Source: Actinokineospora enzanensis DSM 44649
GTDB lineage: Bacteria; Actinomycetota; Actinomycetes; Mycobacteriales; Pseudonocardiaceae
Direction of reading: 5' to 3'
Assembly: GCF_000374445.1 (NCBI RefSeq)
Contig: NZ_KB894424.1
Coordinates: 1 to 64,000, forward strand
DNA: 64,000 bases
Shown: piece by piece, positions 24,935 through 34,476 of the stretch
Position numbering within the stretch: the first letter of the stretch is position 1
Layout: every line of letters begins with the position of its first letter
Made by a program: the position numbers and the translations under genes
Notes under the pieces: generated by a model
What the model was told of the DNA's origin: nothing
What the model saw: the letters and a program-made list of their open reading frames with translations, nothing else
The model's database searches: none

Positions 24935-25081
24935 ATCCAGCCCCGGTAAGCCCTAAATCTAGGTCAAGCCCGCTTGTGCGCGCGGTCACATCCGCCGGAG
25001 CATGAGCGCGCACCGGAAAGCACGGATCCGGTGCGGCGGCGGGAAAGGACGCGTTCCTTTCCCCTCGGGGAGGGGGCGGTG

Positions 25082-26065
25082 ATGGACGAGCCTTGGGGTG
25101 TTTCCGGACCGGATTTCCTGCGTTCGTATCTGGTGTGTCTGGCCTTCGCGGTACTGGTCGCCGGGGCGGTGCGGATCATGGCGCGCTCCGGCGCGGCGGG
25201 CCGCGCGAGTGTGCCCGACCGGCTGACCGTGGAGGACCTGGCCCATCTGGCGGGCGGCGCCCGGCGCGTCGTCGAGGTCGCCGTGGCCAGGCTGCTGGAC
25301 CAGGGGCGGCTGCGGGCGAGTCGGGAGGGTCGCGTCCGGGCGGTCGAGGGGTCCGCGCCGGGGGCGAGCGAGCTCGACGAGGCCGTGCTCGACGAGGTCC
25401 GGCCCACCGGGCAGCGTTCGGTGGCGTTGTTGGTCGACCGGCTCGCCCAGCGGCCCGTGGTCACCTCGATCACGGCGCGGCTGGTCGGGAAGGGGTTGCT
25501 GGTCGACCGACGGGTCTCGCGCGCGCGGCTCTCGGCGCTCCCGCTCGTCCTGTTGTTCCTCGTCGGGCTGGTGCGATGGATCTCCGTACCGCCCGCGCAC
25601 GAGGTGGGGTGGCTGCCGGTCGCCATGGTGGTGACGCTCGGCTTGGCGGTGGCGCTGTTCCGCCGCCCGGTGCCCGAGCTGACCTACCTGGGTGCCCGGC
25701 GGCTGGCCGAGGCCCGGAACGCGGGCAGGCAGTCGGTGGGGCTCGATCCCGCGCTCGTCGACCCGGCGCTCGTGCGGGGTGTGCCGGGGCAGGTGGCCCT
25801 GGGTGGGCTGGTCAAGTTCCCGGACGCCGAGGTGGCTTCGGCGTTCCGGGTGGTCCGGCCATGTGCGCCGCAGTACTCGCGCAGGCGTCGTTACTCGCGT
25901 GTGGGCAGTGGCGGCAGTGCGGGGGTCGCGGCGGGGTATGTCGGGTGCGGCAGTGGTAGTTCCGGTAGCGGCTGCGGGGGAGGCAGCGGCTGCGGAGGGG
26001 GAAGTGGTTGCGGTGGCGGTAGCGGCTGCGGGGGAGGCGGCGGCTGCGGCGGCGGAGGCGGGTGA
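25082..26065 (+). CDS. Membrane protein with a (CGGGSG)n six-cysteine tail
   Basis: 327 residues. The N-terminal part resembles the TIGR04222-type membrane-protein family (assignment from memory): a TM helix at about 15-33, a folded cytosolic region with LTVEDLAHLAGGARRVVEVAVARLLDQGRL, then two TM helices (LSALPLVLLFLVGLV and LPVAMVVTLGLAVALF). A second region (ELTYLGARRLAEARN...) leads to a basic stretch. The last 40 residues are almost only Gly, Ser and six Cys, five of them at exact 6-residue spacing (C-G-G-G-S/G-G). The ATG at 25082 is chosen; an upstream frame lacks conservation. It is followed by a DUF692 iron oxidase, a family that modifies cysteines in peptides, so the tail may be a substrate. 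Confidence 0.82.
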   Translation: MDEPWGVSGPDFLRSYLVCLAFAVLVAGAVRIMARSGAAGRASVPDRLTVEDLAHLAGGARRVVEVAVARLLDQGRLRASREGRVRAVEGSAPGASELDEAVLDEVRPTGQRSVALLVDRLAQRPVVTSITARLVGKGLLVDRRVSRARLSALPLVLLFLVGLVRWISVPPAHEVGWLPVAMVVTLGLAVALFRRPVPELTYLGARRLAEARNAGRQSVGLDPALVDPALVRGVPGQVALGGLVKFPDAEVASAFRVVRPCAPQYSRRRRYSRVGSGGSAGVAAGYVGCGSGSSGSGCGGGSGCGGGSGCGGGSGCGGGGGCGGGGG

Positions 26066-26137
26066 CCGTTCCGTCACGCTCCGAGGGCATGCCGGGGGGT
26101 ATGCCCTCGGAGCCGCGCGCCGGGGGAGGATGACGGC

Positions 26138-26938
26138 ATGGGTGAGCTGGGTGTCGGCATCGGCTGGCGGTCCGAGATAGACCTGACCGTGGAGCGGTTG
26201 CCGGGAGTGGACTTCGTCGAGGTGGTCGCGGAGAACCTGCACGACGACCACCTGCCGGAGTCGCTGCGGATCCTGCGCGAGCGCGGGCTGCCGGTGCTGC
26301 CGCACGCGGTGTCGCTGTCGCTGGGCGGCGCCGACCCGGTGGAGACCGAGCGGGTGGAGCACCTGGCGGCGGTGGCCGAACTGGTGGACGCGCCGCTGGT
26401 GAGCGACCACATCTGTTTCGTGCGCGCGGGCGGGCTGGACTCCGGGCACCTGATGCCGGTGCCGCGCACCCGGGCCGCGCTGGACGTGCTGGTGGCGAAT
26501 GTCCACACGGCGCAGTCCATCCTGGGCGTGCCGTTGGCGTTGGAGAACATCGCCGCGTTGATCCGGTGGCCGGAGGCCGAGCTGACCGAGGCCGAGTTCC
26601 TGACCGAGCTGGTGGATCGGACGGACTGCCTGCTGTTGATCGATGTGGCCAATATGTGGGCCAACGCGCGCAACCTCGGCGAGGACCCGATCTCGCTGTT
26701 GGACGGCATCCCGCTGGAGCGGATCGCCTACGTGCACGTGGCGGGCGGCGTACTGGTCGACGGCGTCTACCACGACACGCACGCGCACCCGGTGCCCGCG
26801 GAGGTGCTGGACCTGTTGGCGGAGCTGTGTTCCCGGGTCGACCCGCCGGGCGTGCTGCTCGAACGCGACGACCGCTACCCGGCGGACTCGGTGCTGGACG
26901 CGGAGCTGGCCGCGATCCGCGCGGTGGTGACCCGGTGA
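26138..26938 (+). CDS. DUF692 multinuclear non-haem iron oxidase (MNIO, UPF0276)
   Basis: A 266-residue TIM-barrel protein of the DUF692 family, whose studied members (such as MbnB) use a cluster of iron ions and oxygen to modify residues, often cysteine, in ribosomal peptides. The metal-ligand set is intact: H56 ([11 protein letters not shown]), D90-H91 (SDHICF), E136-N137 (LENIAAL), D169 ([11 protein letters not shown]), H200 (YVHVAGG), D213/H215/H217 (HDTHAHPVP) and E242 (LLERDDRYP). It lies 72 nt after the Cys-tail gene and overlaps the partner gene by 4 nt. Confidence 0.92.
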   Translation: MGELGVGIGWRSEIDLTVERLPGVDFVEVVAENLHDDHLPESLRILRERGLPVLPHAVSLSLGGADPVETERVEHLAAVAELVDAPLVSDHICFVRAGGLDSGHLMPVPRTRAALDVLVANVHTAQSILGVPLALENIAALIRWPEAELTEAEFLTELVDRTDCLLLIDVANMWANARNLGEDPISLLDGIPLERIAYVHVAGGVLVDGVYHDTHAHPVPAEVLDLLAELCSRVDPPGVLLERDDRYPADSVLDAELAAIRAVVTR

Positions 26939-27264
26939 GCCGGGCGGAGTTGGCCGCGGCGCAGGCGGAGCTGCTGCGCGCGGTGCTGGCGGGTGGACCG
27001 GTGCCCGCCGGGTTCGACGTGGACGCGGTGCGGGTCGAGGCGTCGTCGTTGTTGGCGAAACGGCGGCGGATCGTGGCCCAGCTGGGTCCGGAGGTGGCCG
27101 CGGAGCTGGGGGACCGCTTCGGGCCGTTGTTCGACGAGTACGCCGACGGCAACCCGCGGGCGGCGGGCTCCCGGTTCCGTGCGGACGCGGAGTCGTTCGC
27201 CCGCTGGCTGCGCGAGCGCGGCGAACTGGCGCCTGAGCCGCGTCGGCGCTGGTGGCGGCGGTGA
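26935..27264 (+). CDS. Partner protein of the MNIO enzyme
   Basis: 109 residues, mostly helical ([25 protein letters not shown]..., [60 protein letters not shown]). The GTG start overlaps the MNIO stop (GTGA), so translation is coupled. It resembles the C-terminal extension seen on Streptomyces UPF0276 proteins such as SCO6045 (from memory); here it is a separate gene. MNIO enzymes usually need such a partner to bind the peptide substrate. A terminator follows directly. Confidence 0.75.
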   Translation: MSRAELAAAQAELLRAVLAGGPVPAGFDVDAVRVEASSLLAKRRRIVAQLGPEVAAELGDRFGPLFDEYADGNPRAAGSRFRADAESFARWLRERGELAPEPRRRWWRR

Positions 27265-27267
27265 GCC

Positions 27268-27300
27268 CGGCCGGGCGGGGCGGATCACCCCGCCCGGCCG
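27268..27300. terminator. Bidirectional terminator between MNIO cluster and VOC gene
   Basis: A 13-bp perfect stem, CGGCCGGGCGGGG (27268-27280) with 27288-27300 around a 7-nt loop. It is extended by an outer GAGCCCG/CGGGCTC pairing that reaches the VOC stop. It separates convergent genes. Confidence 0.75.
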
Positions 27301-27307
27301 ATCGGGC

Positions 27308-28069
27308 TCAGCCCTGCGGCGGGGTGATGACGGCGAAGATCGCGCCCTGGTCGTCGGCCACCAGCGCCTGCCTGCCGTATGGGGTGTCCATCGGCGGCTC
27401 GACGACCCGGCCGCCCAGCTCCTGCACCTTGACCAGCGCGGCATCGGTGTCGGCAACCTGGAAGTAGGTCAGCCAGTACGGGGCCTCGCCCGCGCCGATG
27501 GCCCCGACGCCGCCGATCGGGCGCTCCTGGTCCGCTGCCAAGTGGACGGTCGCGTAGTCGAAGCCGCCCTCCAGGTCCTGGAAGGAGTAGCCGAACACGG
27601 CCGCGTAGAACTCCTTGGCCTTGGCGAAGTCCGCGCTCTTGTGGTCGTTCCACACGATGGCGCCGGGCTCGTTGGCCAGGTCGACGCCGGTGTGGCCACC
27701 CGCCTGCCAGAGGCCGAACGCGGCGCCGGTCGGGTCGATCACCAGGGCCATCGTGCCCTGGTCGGCGACCTGCATCTCGGGCACCACGACCTGCCCGCCC
27801 GCGGCGGTGGCCTTGGCCAGGGTGGCGGTGATGTCCTCGGTGGCCAGGTAGGTGACCCAGGCGGAGGTCTGTCCCTCCTGCAGCGGGCCGACGCCCGCCA
27901 CCGGCGCGTCGCCGAGGTAGCACATGCCGTAGCCGCCGAACTCCGGGCCGCCGACCTCGACCCGCCAGCCGAACAGGCCGGAGTAGAAGGCGGTGGCGCG
28001 CTCGACGTCGGTGCCGAGGTCGACCCAGCAGGGCGTGCCTGCGGGCCAGGCGGTGGTACGGGTGACCAT
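27308..28069 (-). CDS. VOC-family protein with two glyoxalase-like domains
   Basis: 253 residues with two vicinal-oxygen-chelate units: GTPCWVDLGTDVERATAFYSGLFGW and GAIVWNDHKSADFAKAKEFYAAVFGYSF, each followed by a metal/substrate block (ALVIDPTGAAFGLWQ and ALVADDQGAIFAVI). Members include glyoxalase-like, antibiotic-resistance and hydroxylase-type proteins. Small-molecule substrate not determined. ATG at 28069 is preceded by GGAGGA on the minus strand; 75 upstream in-frame codons are rejected as unlike the family. Confidence 0.88.
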   Translation of the reverse strand: MVTRTTAWPAGTPCWVDLGTDVERATAFYSGLFGWRVEVGGPEFGGYGMCYLGDAPVAGVGPLQEGQTSAWVTYLATEDITATLAKATAAGGQVVVPEMQVADQGTMALVIDPTGAAFGLWQAGGHTGVDLANEPGAIVWNDHKSADFAKAKEFYAAVFGYSFQDLEGGFDYATVHLAADQERPIGGVGAIGAGEAPYWLTYFQVADTDAALVKVQELGGRVVEPPMDTPYGRQALVADDQGAIFAVITPPQG

Positions 28070-28363
28070 GAGACTTCCTCCAGTACTCGGGGGTTCCGGT
28101 CCGTTCGGGGACGGACCCGGCCACGCTAACCCCGGGCACCGACAACGGCCGGTCACGATCGGGTGGTCGTTCGCCCGATCGGGAGCATCGATATGGCCAC
28201 GACCAGGCGCGCCACCGCTGGATCGGTCGACGGGTTCCCGCCACTGGACACAGTGGACGGATCGGCACCATGGCCGGTGAGGGCCGGTGAACAAGATGTA
28301 CCCGGGGCAGCGCGGTGCGCCGGACGATCATCCGCGGTACCTGCTCGAAAGGCACCGATTCCC

Positions 28364-28407
28364 ACCTGTCGGTACCCGTTCGACGGCCCGAGCGGGTACC
28401 GACAGGT
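28364..28407. promoter_or_regulatory. 15-bp perfect inverted repeat upstream of the subtilisin gene
   Basis: Arm ACCTGTCGGTACCCG (28364-28378) is repeated inverted at 28393-28407 around 14 nt. The 572-bp gap (28070-28641) also has GATCGGG/CCCGATC (28157-28180) and CCACTG-GACA-CAGTGG (28241-28256). It holds no supported gene. The cluster of palindromes suggests a regulated divergent promoter for the VOC and protease genes, but a strong hairpin in RNA is equally possible. Confidence 0.55.
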
Positions 28408-28641
28408 CACGATTAAGTGATCGGACGCGCCGCCGGGACCGCGAACGGTCCACGACCGTGTGCATCGTTCCTGGACCGATCGGCACATTCCCGCCGTATA
28501 CGCCGAAAAACGCGCTCCGGGCAATCAGCCGAATTCCGCCAAACCGGCGCGCGGTTGGCGGATTGCCCGGCGCGGCGCGGGCCGGCTAGCTTCCGTGCGC
28601 ACCGCGGGGCCGGAAAGTCCCCGGGAAACCGGAAACGACCG

Positions 28642-31600
28642 ATGATCCGCCCCGTGGCCGTCCGACGGATCGGAGGCTCATTGCGCACCCGCGTCACGAC
28701 CATCGCCGCCGCCCTGGTACTCGGTGCCCTGCCCGCGGCGGCCCCGCAGGCAGCCGCCGCGACACCATCTTCAGACCACAGCGGACAGACGGTCACCCTG
28801 ATCACCGGTGACCGCGTCCTGGTCCCGGAGTCCGGTGGCAGACCCGCGTTGCTGCCCACCGCGGGCCGCCGGGTCGAACACCACATCTACACCACCCGCG
28901 ACGGGCACACCCACGTCGTCCCGCGCGACGCGATCCCGCTGTTACGGACTGGTCAACTCGACCCGCGGCTGTTCGATGTCACCGCGCTGGCCAAGGCGGG
29001 CTACGACGACCGCCGCGCCGACCTGCCGTTGATCCAGACCGGCCCGACACCGCGCCTGGCCGGTATCCGCGCCACCCGCGAACTCCACTCGATCGACGGG
29101 CACGCGCTGTCGGTCGACAAGGCCGCGCTCGCGAACACCTGGCAGGCGCTGACCGCCGCGGGCGGCAAGGTGCTGCTCGACGGCAAGCGCGCGTTCGCGC
29201 TGGACCGCAGCACCGGCCAGATCGGCGCGCCCGCGGCCTGGCAGACCGGGCTCACCGGCACCGGGGTGAAGGTCGCGGTCGTGGACTCGGGTGTCGACGA
29301 GACCCACCCGGACCTGGTGGGCAAGGAGATCGCCCAGGCCGACCTCTCCCCCGACAACGACCCGGTCGACCGGCTGGGCCACGGCACGCACGTCGCCTCG
29401 ATCATCGCGGGCGGCGGTCCCGGCTCCAAGTACCGGGGCGTGGCCAGTGGCGCCCGGCTGCTGGACGCCAAGGTGGGCGACCGGACCGGGAACGTGCAGG
29501 ACTCGTGGATCCTGGCCGGGATGGAGTGGGCCGTCGCGCAGGGCGCCGACGTGGTCAACCTGAGCATCGGCGGCCTGGACGGCGAGGGCATCGACCCGCT
29601 GGAGGAGGCGGTGAACCGGCTCTCCGCTGAGTCCGGTGCCCTGTTCGTGGTCGCGGCGGGCAACGAGGGGCCCCGCGCGGGCACAATCAGCAGTCCGGGC
29701 AGCGCGGACGCGGCGCTGACCGTCGGCTCCGTGGAGCGCGACGACACCGTGTCCCTCTTCTCCAGCCGCGGCCCACGCGTCGGTGACGGCGCGATCAAAC
29801 CGGACATCTCCGCCCCCGGTTCGGGAATCGTCGCGGCCGCGGCAGCGGAAGGGCGGATCGGCGATCCGGTCGAACCTGGTTATGTCCGGCTGAGCGGCAC
29901 GTCCATGGCGACCCCGCACGTAGTGGGCGCGGCGGCGTTGGTGGCGCAGCAGCACCCGGATTGGAACGGCGAGCAACTCAAGGCGGCACTGACCGCGTCG
30001 GCCACCCCGACAGCGGGCGCGACCGTGTTCGACCAGGGCTCCGGCCGGGTGGACGTCGCCAAGGCGATCACCCAGACACTCACCACCACGCCGACGTCGG
30101 TCAGCTTCGGCCGCCAACGGTGGCCGCACGACAGCGACACCGCGATCACCCGACAGCTCACCTACCGCAACACCGGCACCGCGGCCGTGACGCTGGACCT
30201 GACCGTCGACGCCGCGCGGGCGGGCGTGTTCACGGTCTCCCCTGCCCGGGTCGTGGTGCCCGCGGGCGGCACCGCGACCGCGTCCGTCACGGCGGACACC
30301 CGCCGGGCTCCCGCGGACGGGACGTACTCGGGCTCGGTCGTGGCCACCGGGGGTGCCCGGCCGCTGCGCACCCCGGTCGGCGTCGACCGGGAACCGGAGA
30401 GCTACGACCTCACCCTGCGACACACCTTCGCGGCCGACCGGCTGCTCAGCATCGTCGGCCTTGACACCGACGTCTGGATCACGCGGATCGAGTCCACCGA
30501 CGTCACCAGGCTCCGGCTGCCCAAGGGCCGGTACGCCATCTCTGACGTGAACTTCGACGCCGAGAACCGGCCCACCTACTTCTTCGGCCCATCGGTGCCG
30601 ATCACCGGCAACAGTGAACTGGTGGTCGACACCCGCAACTCGTACCCGGTGAGCATCACCCCACCGGACAGGTCCGCCCCGCTGGACATGGCGTTCACCG
30701 GCTACGAGTCACGATCGGCGTCGGGCGCCGCCGCCTCGGGCACGCTGTCCATCATCGACCTGGCCGCGCTGCGCGTCGGCCAACTCGGCCCGGACGCGCC
30801 GAAGGGCACCTTCACCTGGGCCGCGGGCGCGTACTACACCAACCCCACGGAGTCCTACGCGCTGACGTGGTTCCTGGGCGAGTCGGTGCCGAAGGACTTC
30901 CACCGCACCGTGCGCAAACGCGACCTGGCGACCGTGCACACCTCGATCGCGACCCCATTCCCCGACACGACGATCGTGCGGCGGATCTCGGCCCAGCCAC
31001 CCGGCGGCGCCCAGTACGGCGGCGTCTACCCGTGGCTGCACGAGACCGGCCCGGAGGTCACGGAGCACTACAACGCGGGCGACCTGTCCTGGGTGGCCGA
31101 CAGCATCCTGGTGGTCGACCCGCTGTACACCTCGTTCACCAGCGAGGCGTTCCGGGTCCGCCCGGGCGAGACCACCCGCCAGTACGTGAACCATGGCGTG
31201 TTCGGACCGGCCCTCCCGCGCAATACCGTTCCGTGGGCGGAACGGTACCGGGACGACATGTTCATCGGCATCGGCCTGTGGGGAGACTCCTTCGGCAACG
31301 CGGGCTTCAGCCAGACCACCTCGGCCCGGAGCACCCTGTCCCGCGACGGCAAGGTGATCGGCACCTCCGACCAGGCCGGTGGCCGCTACGAACCGTTCCA
31401 CCTGCCACCCGGGCCCGGTCGGTACACATTGGACACCACGGGCACCCGTGACCCCCGCTTCCAGGTGAGCACCACGGTCGCGGCGACGTGGACCTTCCAG
31501 TCCGATCCCGGACAGGCGAAGGTACCGCTGTCGGTGGTCCGATTCCACGCGGTGCTGGACGAGAGCAACAGCCTGCCGACGGGGAAGTTCTGCATCCCTG

Positions 31601-31833
31601 TCTCGGTGCAACTGGAGGACGGTCGGGCCGATCGACCTCGCCGCCTGGCCGTCGACGTCTCCTATGACGAGGGCCGGACGTGGAAACCCGCCCGACTGCT
31701 GGGTGGGTTCCTGCTCCTGCTCGACCATCCGTCCAACGCGGGCTCGGTCTCGCTACGCGCCACGGCCGAGGATTCCCGTGGCAACACGGTGAAACAGACC
31801 ATCACCCGCGCCTACCTGCTCAAGAAGCACTAA
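28642..31833 (+). CDS. Large secreted S8 (subtilisin) serine peptidase
   Basis: 1063 residues. A signal peptide (ITTIAAALVLGALPAAAPQAAA type, about 12-40) precedes a propeptide-like region. The catalytic triad is D215 (VAVVDSGVDETHPD), H247 (LGHGTHVASI) and S421 (LSGTSMATPHVVGAAAL). The oxyanion Asn lies in VVAAGNEGP. A long C-terminal half follows, with an Ig-like RQLTYRNTGTAAVTLDLTV region and then unrecognised beta-rich domains ending in EDSRGNTVKQTITRAYLLKKH. Streptomyces has similar 1,100-residue proteases with the same start. It probably works as an extracellular degradative enzyme. A terminator follows. Confidence 0.9.
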   Translation: MIRPVAVRRIGGSLRTRVTTIAAALVLGALPAAAPQAAAATPSSDHSGQTVTLITGDRVLVPESGGRPALLPTAGRRVEHHIYTTRDGHTHVVPRDAIPLLRTGQLDPRLFDVTALAKAGYDDRRADLPLIQTGPTPRLAGIRATRELHSIDGHALSVDKAALANTWQALTAAGGKVLLDGKRAFALDRSTGQIGAPAAWQTGLTGTGVKVAVVDSGVDETHPDLVGKEIAQADLSPDNDPVDRLGHGTHVASIIAGGGPGSKYRGVASGARLLDAKVGDRTGNVQDSWILAGMEWAVAQGADVVNLSIGGLDGEGIDPLEEAVNRLSAESGALFVVAAGNEGPRAGTISSPGSADAALTVGSVERDDTVSLFSSRGPRVGDGAIKPDISAPGSGIVAAAAAEGRIGDPVEPGYVRLSGTSMATPHVVGAAALVAQQHPDWNGEQLKAALTASATPTAGATVFDQGSGRVDVAKAITQTLTTTPTSVSFGRQRWPHDSDTAITRQLTYRNTGTAAVTLDLTVDAARAGVFTVSPARVVVPAGGTATASVTADTRRAPADGTYSGSVVATGGARPLRTPVGVDREPESYDLTLRHTFAADRLLSIVGLDTDVWITRIESTDVTRLRLPKGRYAISDVNFDAENRPTYFFGPSVPITGNSELVVDTRNSYPVSITPPDRSAPLDMAFTGYESRSASGAAASGTLSIIDLAALRVGQLGPDAPKGTFTWAAGAYYTNPTESYALTWFLGESVPKDFHRTVRKRDLATVHTSIATPFPDTTIVRRISAQPPGGAQYGGVYPWLHETGPEVTEHYNAGDLSWVADSILVVDPLYTSFTSEAFRVRPGETTRQYVNHGVFGPALPRNTVPWAERYRDDMFIGIGLWGDSFGNAGFSQTTSARSTLSRDGKVIGTSDQAGGRYEPFHLPPGPGRYTLDTTGTRDPRFQVSTTVAATWTFQSDPGQAKVPLSVVRFHAVLDESNSLPTGKFCIPVSVQLEDGRADRPRRLAVDVSYDEGRTWKPARLLGGFLLLLDHPSNAGSVSLRATAEDSRGNTVKQTITRAYLLKKH

Positions 31834-31840
31834 CCCCGCG

Positions 31841-31872
31841 AAAGCGCCCGCCGGGTGACCGGCGGGCGCTTT
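31841..31872. terminator. Terminator between subtilisin and methyltransferase genes
   Basis: AAAGCGCCCGCCGG (31841-31854) pairs perfectly with 31859-31872 across a GTGA tetraloop. The AAA/TTT ends give a U-run in either direction. It separates convergent genes. Confidence 0.85.
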
Positions 31873-31894
31873 CCTCTGCACGGATGAACCTGTC

Positions 31895-32488
31895 CTACTT
31901 GCCGAGCAGAACCAAAGAGGTCCACCACACATCGCGTCTTCCCTGGATATCTGCCGTTTCGCTGTGGTGTATTGCTCTCAGCCCCAGAGGTTCTGCCAGG
32001 GCAATGGTTTCGGCTACGGACACGTCGAACATCCGGCGGCCGGGTGGGACCGGGCCGTGACGAAGGGTCAGGATCACGCGGCCACCGGGTGCCAAGAGAG
32101 TGGCAAGCCTGCCCATCGCCGCAAGACGTTCAAAGTCGGCCAAGTGCATCCAGACCGCGCTCAGCAGTATGAGGTCAAAGCGGCCTTGGATTGCGCCGAG
32201 TTCCGGGAGCGAGTCGTCGAGCCATTCGATGGCGGTGCCGTGCAGCGATCGGCCGATCTCGCGGAACTCCCGGGTCGGTTCCACAGCGGTGACGGCATGC
32301 CCACGCGCGGCCAAGGCGGCCGCGTCCCGGCCGGTGCCAGCACCGATGTCGAGCGCGCGGCCCGGGGCAGCGGGGAGCCAGGGCAGGATGGGGGCATGGA
32401 CGGACTCGAAGGTCACGTTCTCGTACTGGCGGGCCAATGACACGGCGGCTTCGACGTAACCGGCGGCGCTCGCTACCTGGTCCGACAT
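31895..32488 (-). CDS. Class I SAM-dependent methyltransferase
   Basis: 197 residues. Motif I is RALDIGAGTGRDAAALAARGHAVTAVEP, motif II DLILLSAVWMHL and motif III LLAPGGRVILTLRHGPVPPGRRMFDV, all of the UbiE/type 11 fold. The substrate is unknown; the HGPVPPGRRMFDVS region is conserved in a group of small actinobacterial enzymes. ATG 32488 lies 1 nt after the CoA-transferase stop, so it is the last gene of the hemQ operon. An open extension of 50 codons upstream is overlap only. Confidence 0.85.
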   Translation of the reverse strand: MSDQVASAAGYVEAAVSLARQYENVTFESVHAPILPWLPAAPGRALDIGAGTGRDAAALAARGHAVTAVEPTREFREIGRSLHGTAIEWLDDSLPELGAIQGRFDLILLSAVWMHLADFERLAAMGRLATLLAPGGRVILTLRHGPVPPGRRMFDVSVAETIALAEPLGLRAIHHSETADIQGRRDVWWTSLVLLGK

Positions 32489-32489
32489 G

Positions 32490-33737
32490 TCACCACCAAG
32501 CCGCGGGATCGGTACCGGGCATTCCCGGGACGCTGGACCAATGCGGTGGCGAGCCGGGCAGTTCACCGGGGAAACGCACGTGCCGGATCCGCCCCCACGG
32601 ACTATCCACTTCGGACAGATATGCGTCGATCGGTGCATCGAGCTCGGAGGATTCGATACGGCCCAACGAGGTCAACCAGTGCGCGGTCCGGGCCAGCGAC
32701 ACCCGAACGTGCCAGGTGCCGCCTTCCGTGGCGCGGCGGCGCAGGGCGGTGAGGACTCCGTGGGCGGCGAGCCAGCCGGTACCGTGGTCGAGAGCCTGCG
32801 CGGGAAGCGGGATGGGAGCCGCGTCGCCGCGATGGGCGATGCCGGTGGCGAGTTGGACCAGGCTGTCGAAGCCGCGACGGTTGTGCCAGGGGCCCGTGTG
32901 GCCGTAGGCGGCGAAAGTCACCAGGATCGTGCCCGGCGGGGCGTCGGCGGGACCGAAACCCTTAGCGGGCAACGAACCCGGACGGAACGACTGCAACATC
33001 ACATCCGCGTCCGCCCACAGCTCATGCAGGTGAGCGCGCGCCTCGGCAACCCTCAGATCAAGGTGCGCGGTGCGCTTGCCGAACCCGTTGTCGATCACCA
33101 CCGGCCGCATCGTCGGCAGGTGCGCCGCGCCGACGTGCAGCACGTCCGCCCCGTGCGCGGCGAGCGTGCGCCCGCACACCGGACCGGCGATCACATGCGT
33201 CAGGTCCAACACCCGCACACCCGCGAGCGGCCGATCGGCAGGCGGTAACGGCCGCGGCGGGGCATCCGCGACCCGTTCGAGCGAAACCAGTTCCTCTTGC
33301 GCGACGGCGATCCCCTGCGGATGCCGAGCCCACTCGGCAGGCGACCGCAGCGCCGCCGCCGCTCCCCCGGCCGCCACGACGGCCTCGGCGACTTCCTCCG
33401 CCGCACGCCCGCCGATCGCCTCGGCGACATCGTCACCGAGCGCCGCGTGGGCCGCCGCCTCGTGATGCGGGTAGTTGCAGTGCAACCGCACCCACCCGTC
33501 GACGGCCCGATAGTCGCGCGACAGCGGTGCCCACGTGTCCCCCGGCGAGGCCCCGTCGACACGCAAGTGGCGTTCGCTGCGAAAGGATTCCGCGGCGTGC
33601 CGGATGTCCACCGAGACCTCGCCGGGCTCGGTTCCCCTGTCCCGCAACAGATCCCCGGCGGCCCGCGTCACCCGGCCGACACAGGTCTCGGCCAGGTGCG
33701 CCACCCGATAGGGACCCGCGAGGACCCGTTCCGTCAC
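32490..33737 (-). CDS. CaiB/BaiF-type CoA transferase, domain order rearranged
   Basis: 415 residues of the class III CoA-transferase family. The usual N-terminal block [33 protein letters not shown] appears only at about residue 165. The first 160 residues ([28 protein letters not shown]...) resemble the small-domain segment normally found later. The candidate catalytic Asp is in [14 protein letters not shown]. Acyl-group specificity is unknown. The GTG start overlaps the hemQ stop (GTGA). Its link to haem synthesis is only positional. Confidence 0.82.
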   Translation of the reverse strand: MTERVLAGPYRVAHLAETCVGRVTRAAGDLLRDRGTEPGEVSVDIRHAAESFRSERHLRVDGASPGDTWAPLSRDYRAVDGWVRLHCNYPHHEAAAHAALGDDVAEAIGGRAAEEVAEAVVAAGGAAAALRSPAEWARHPQGIAVAQEELVSLERVADAPPRPLPPADRPLAGVRVLDLTHVIAGPVCGRTLAAHGADVLHVGAAHLPTMRPVVIDNGFGKRTAHLDLRVAEARAHLHELWADADVMLQSFRPGSLPAKGFGPADAPPGTILVTFAAYGHTGPWHNRRGFDSLVQLATGIAHRGDAAPIPLPAQALDHGTGWLAAHGVLTALRRRATEGGTWHVRVSLARTAHWLTSLGRIESSELDAPIDAYLSEVDSPWGRIRHVRFPGELPGSPPHWSSVPGMPGTDPAAWW

Positions 33738-34426
33738 GGCAGGTTGGCGATCAGTTCCGCGGCGGGCACCCGGGTGCCGGTGTAGAACGGGATCTCCTCG
33801 CGCACGTGCAGGCGCGCCTCGGTGCCGCGCAGGTGCCGCATCAGGTCGACGATGCGGTGCAGCTCGTCGGCCTCGAACGCCAGGATCCACTCGTAGTCGC
33901 CCAGCGCGAACGAGGCCACCGTGTTCGCCCGCACGTCCGGGTAGTCCCGCGCCTCCTTGCCGTGGTCGGCGAGCATCTTGCGGCGCTCGTCGTCGGGCAG
34001 CAGGTACCACTCGTACGAGCGCACGAACGGGTACACGCAGATGTACTTGCGCGGCTCCTCACCCGCGAGGAACGCGGGCACGTGACTCCGGTTGAACTCC
34101 GCGGGCCGGTGCAACGCGACCTGACTCCACACTGGCGCGGACGCGCGCCCCAGCGCCGTACGCCGGAACCCGGTGTACGCGGCCTGCACCTGCTCGATCT
34201 CCTCGGCGTGCCACCAGATCATGTAGTCCGCGTCGGCCCGCAACCCGGCCACGTCATACACCCCGCGCACCACCACCCCCTTGCCCTCCAGCGCGTCGAG
34301 GTACTCGGTGGTCTCGGTCGCAGCCGTACCCCGGTCGTCGGGCAACCGCCCCGGCTCGATCCGGAAGACCGACCACATGGTGTAGCGGATGGTGTCGTTG
34401 AGCTCGGTGTAATTGAGGCGGGCCAT
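33734..34426 (-). CDS. hemQ: Coproheme decarboxylase HemQ (ChdC)
   Basis: A 230-residue chlorite-dismutase-fold enzyme that decarboxylates coproheme to haem b with peroxide, the last step of the coproporphyrin-dependent pathway of Gram-positive bacteria. Blocks are [70 protein letters not shown] (catalytic Tyr and proximal His region) and [31 protein letters not shown] 34426 gives [10 protein letters not shown], typical of actinobacterial HemQ; the longer frame enters the repeat array. Unusually, 965 bp separate it from hemG. Confidence 0.94.
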   Translation of the reverse strand: MARLNYTELNDTIRYTMWSVFRIEPGRLPDDRGTAATETTEYLDALEGKGVVVRGVYDVAGLRADADYMIWWHAEEIEQVQAAYTGFRRTALGRASAPVWSQVALHRPAEFNRSHVPAFLAGEEPRKYICVYPFVRSYEWYLLPDDERRKMLADHGKEARDYPDVRANTVASFALGDYEWILAFEADELHRIVDLMRHLRGTEARLHVREEIPFYTGTRVPAAELIANLP

Positions 34427-34476
34427 ACCCCCATCGTCCCACCCCGTTCCACCCGGGCAACGGCGACCCGCGTCAC

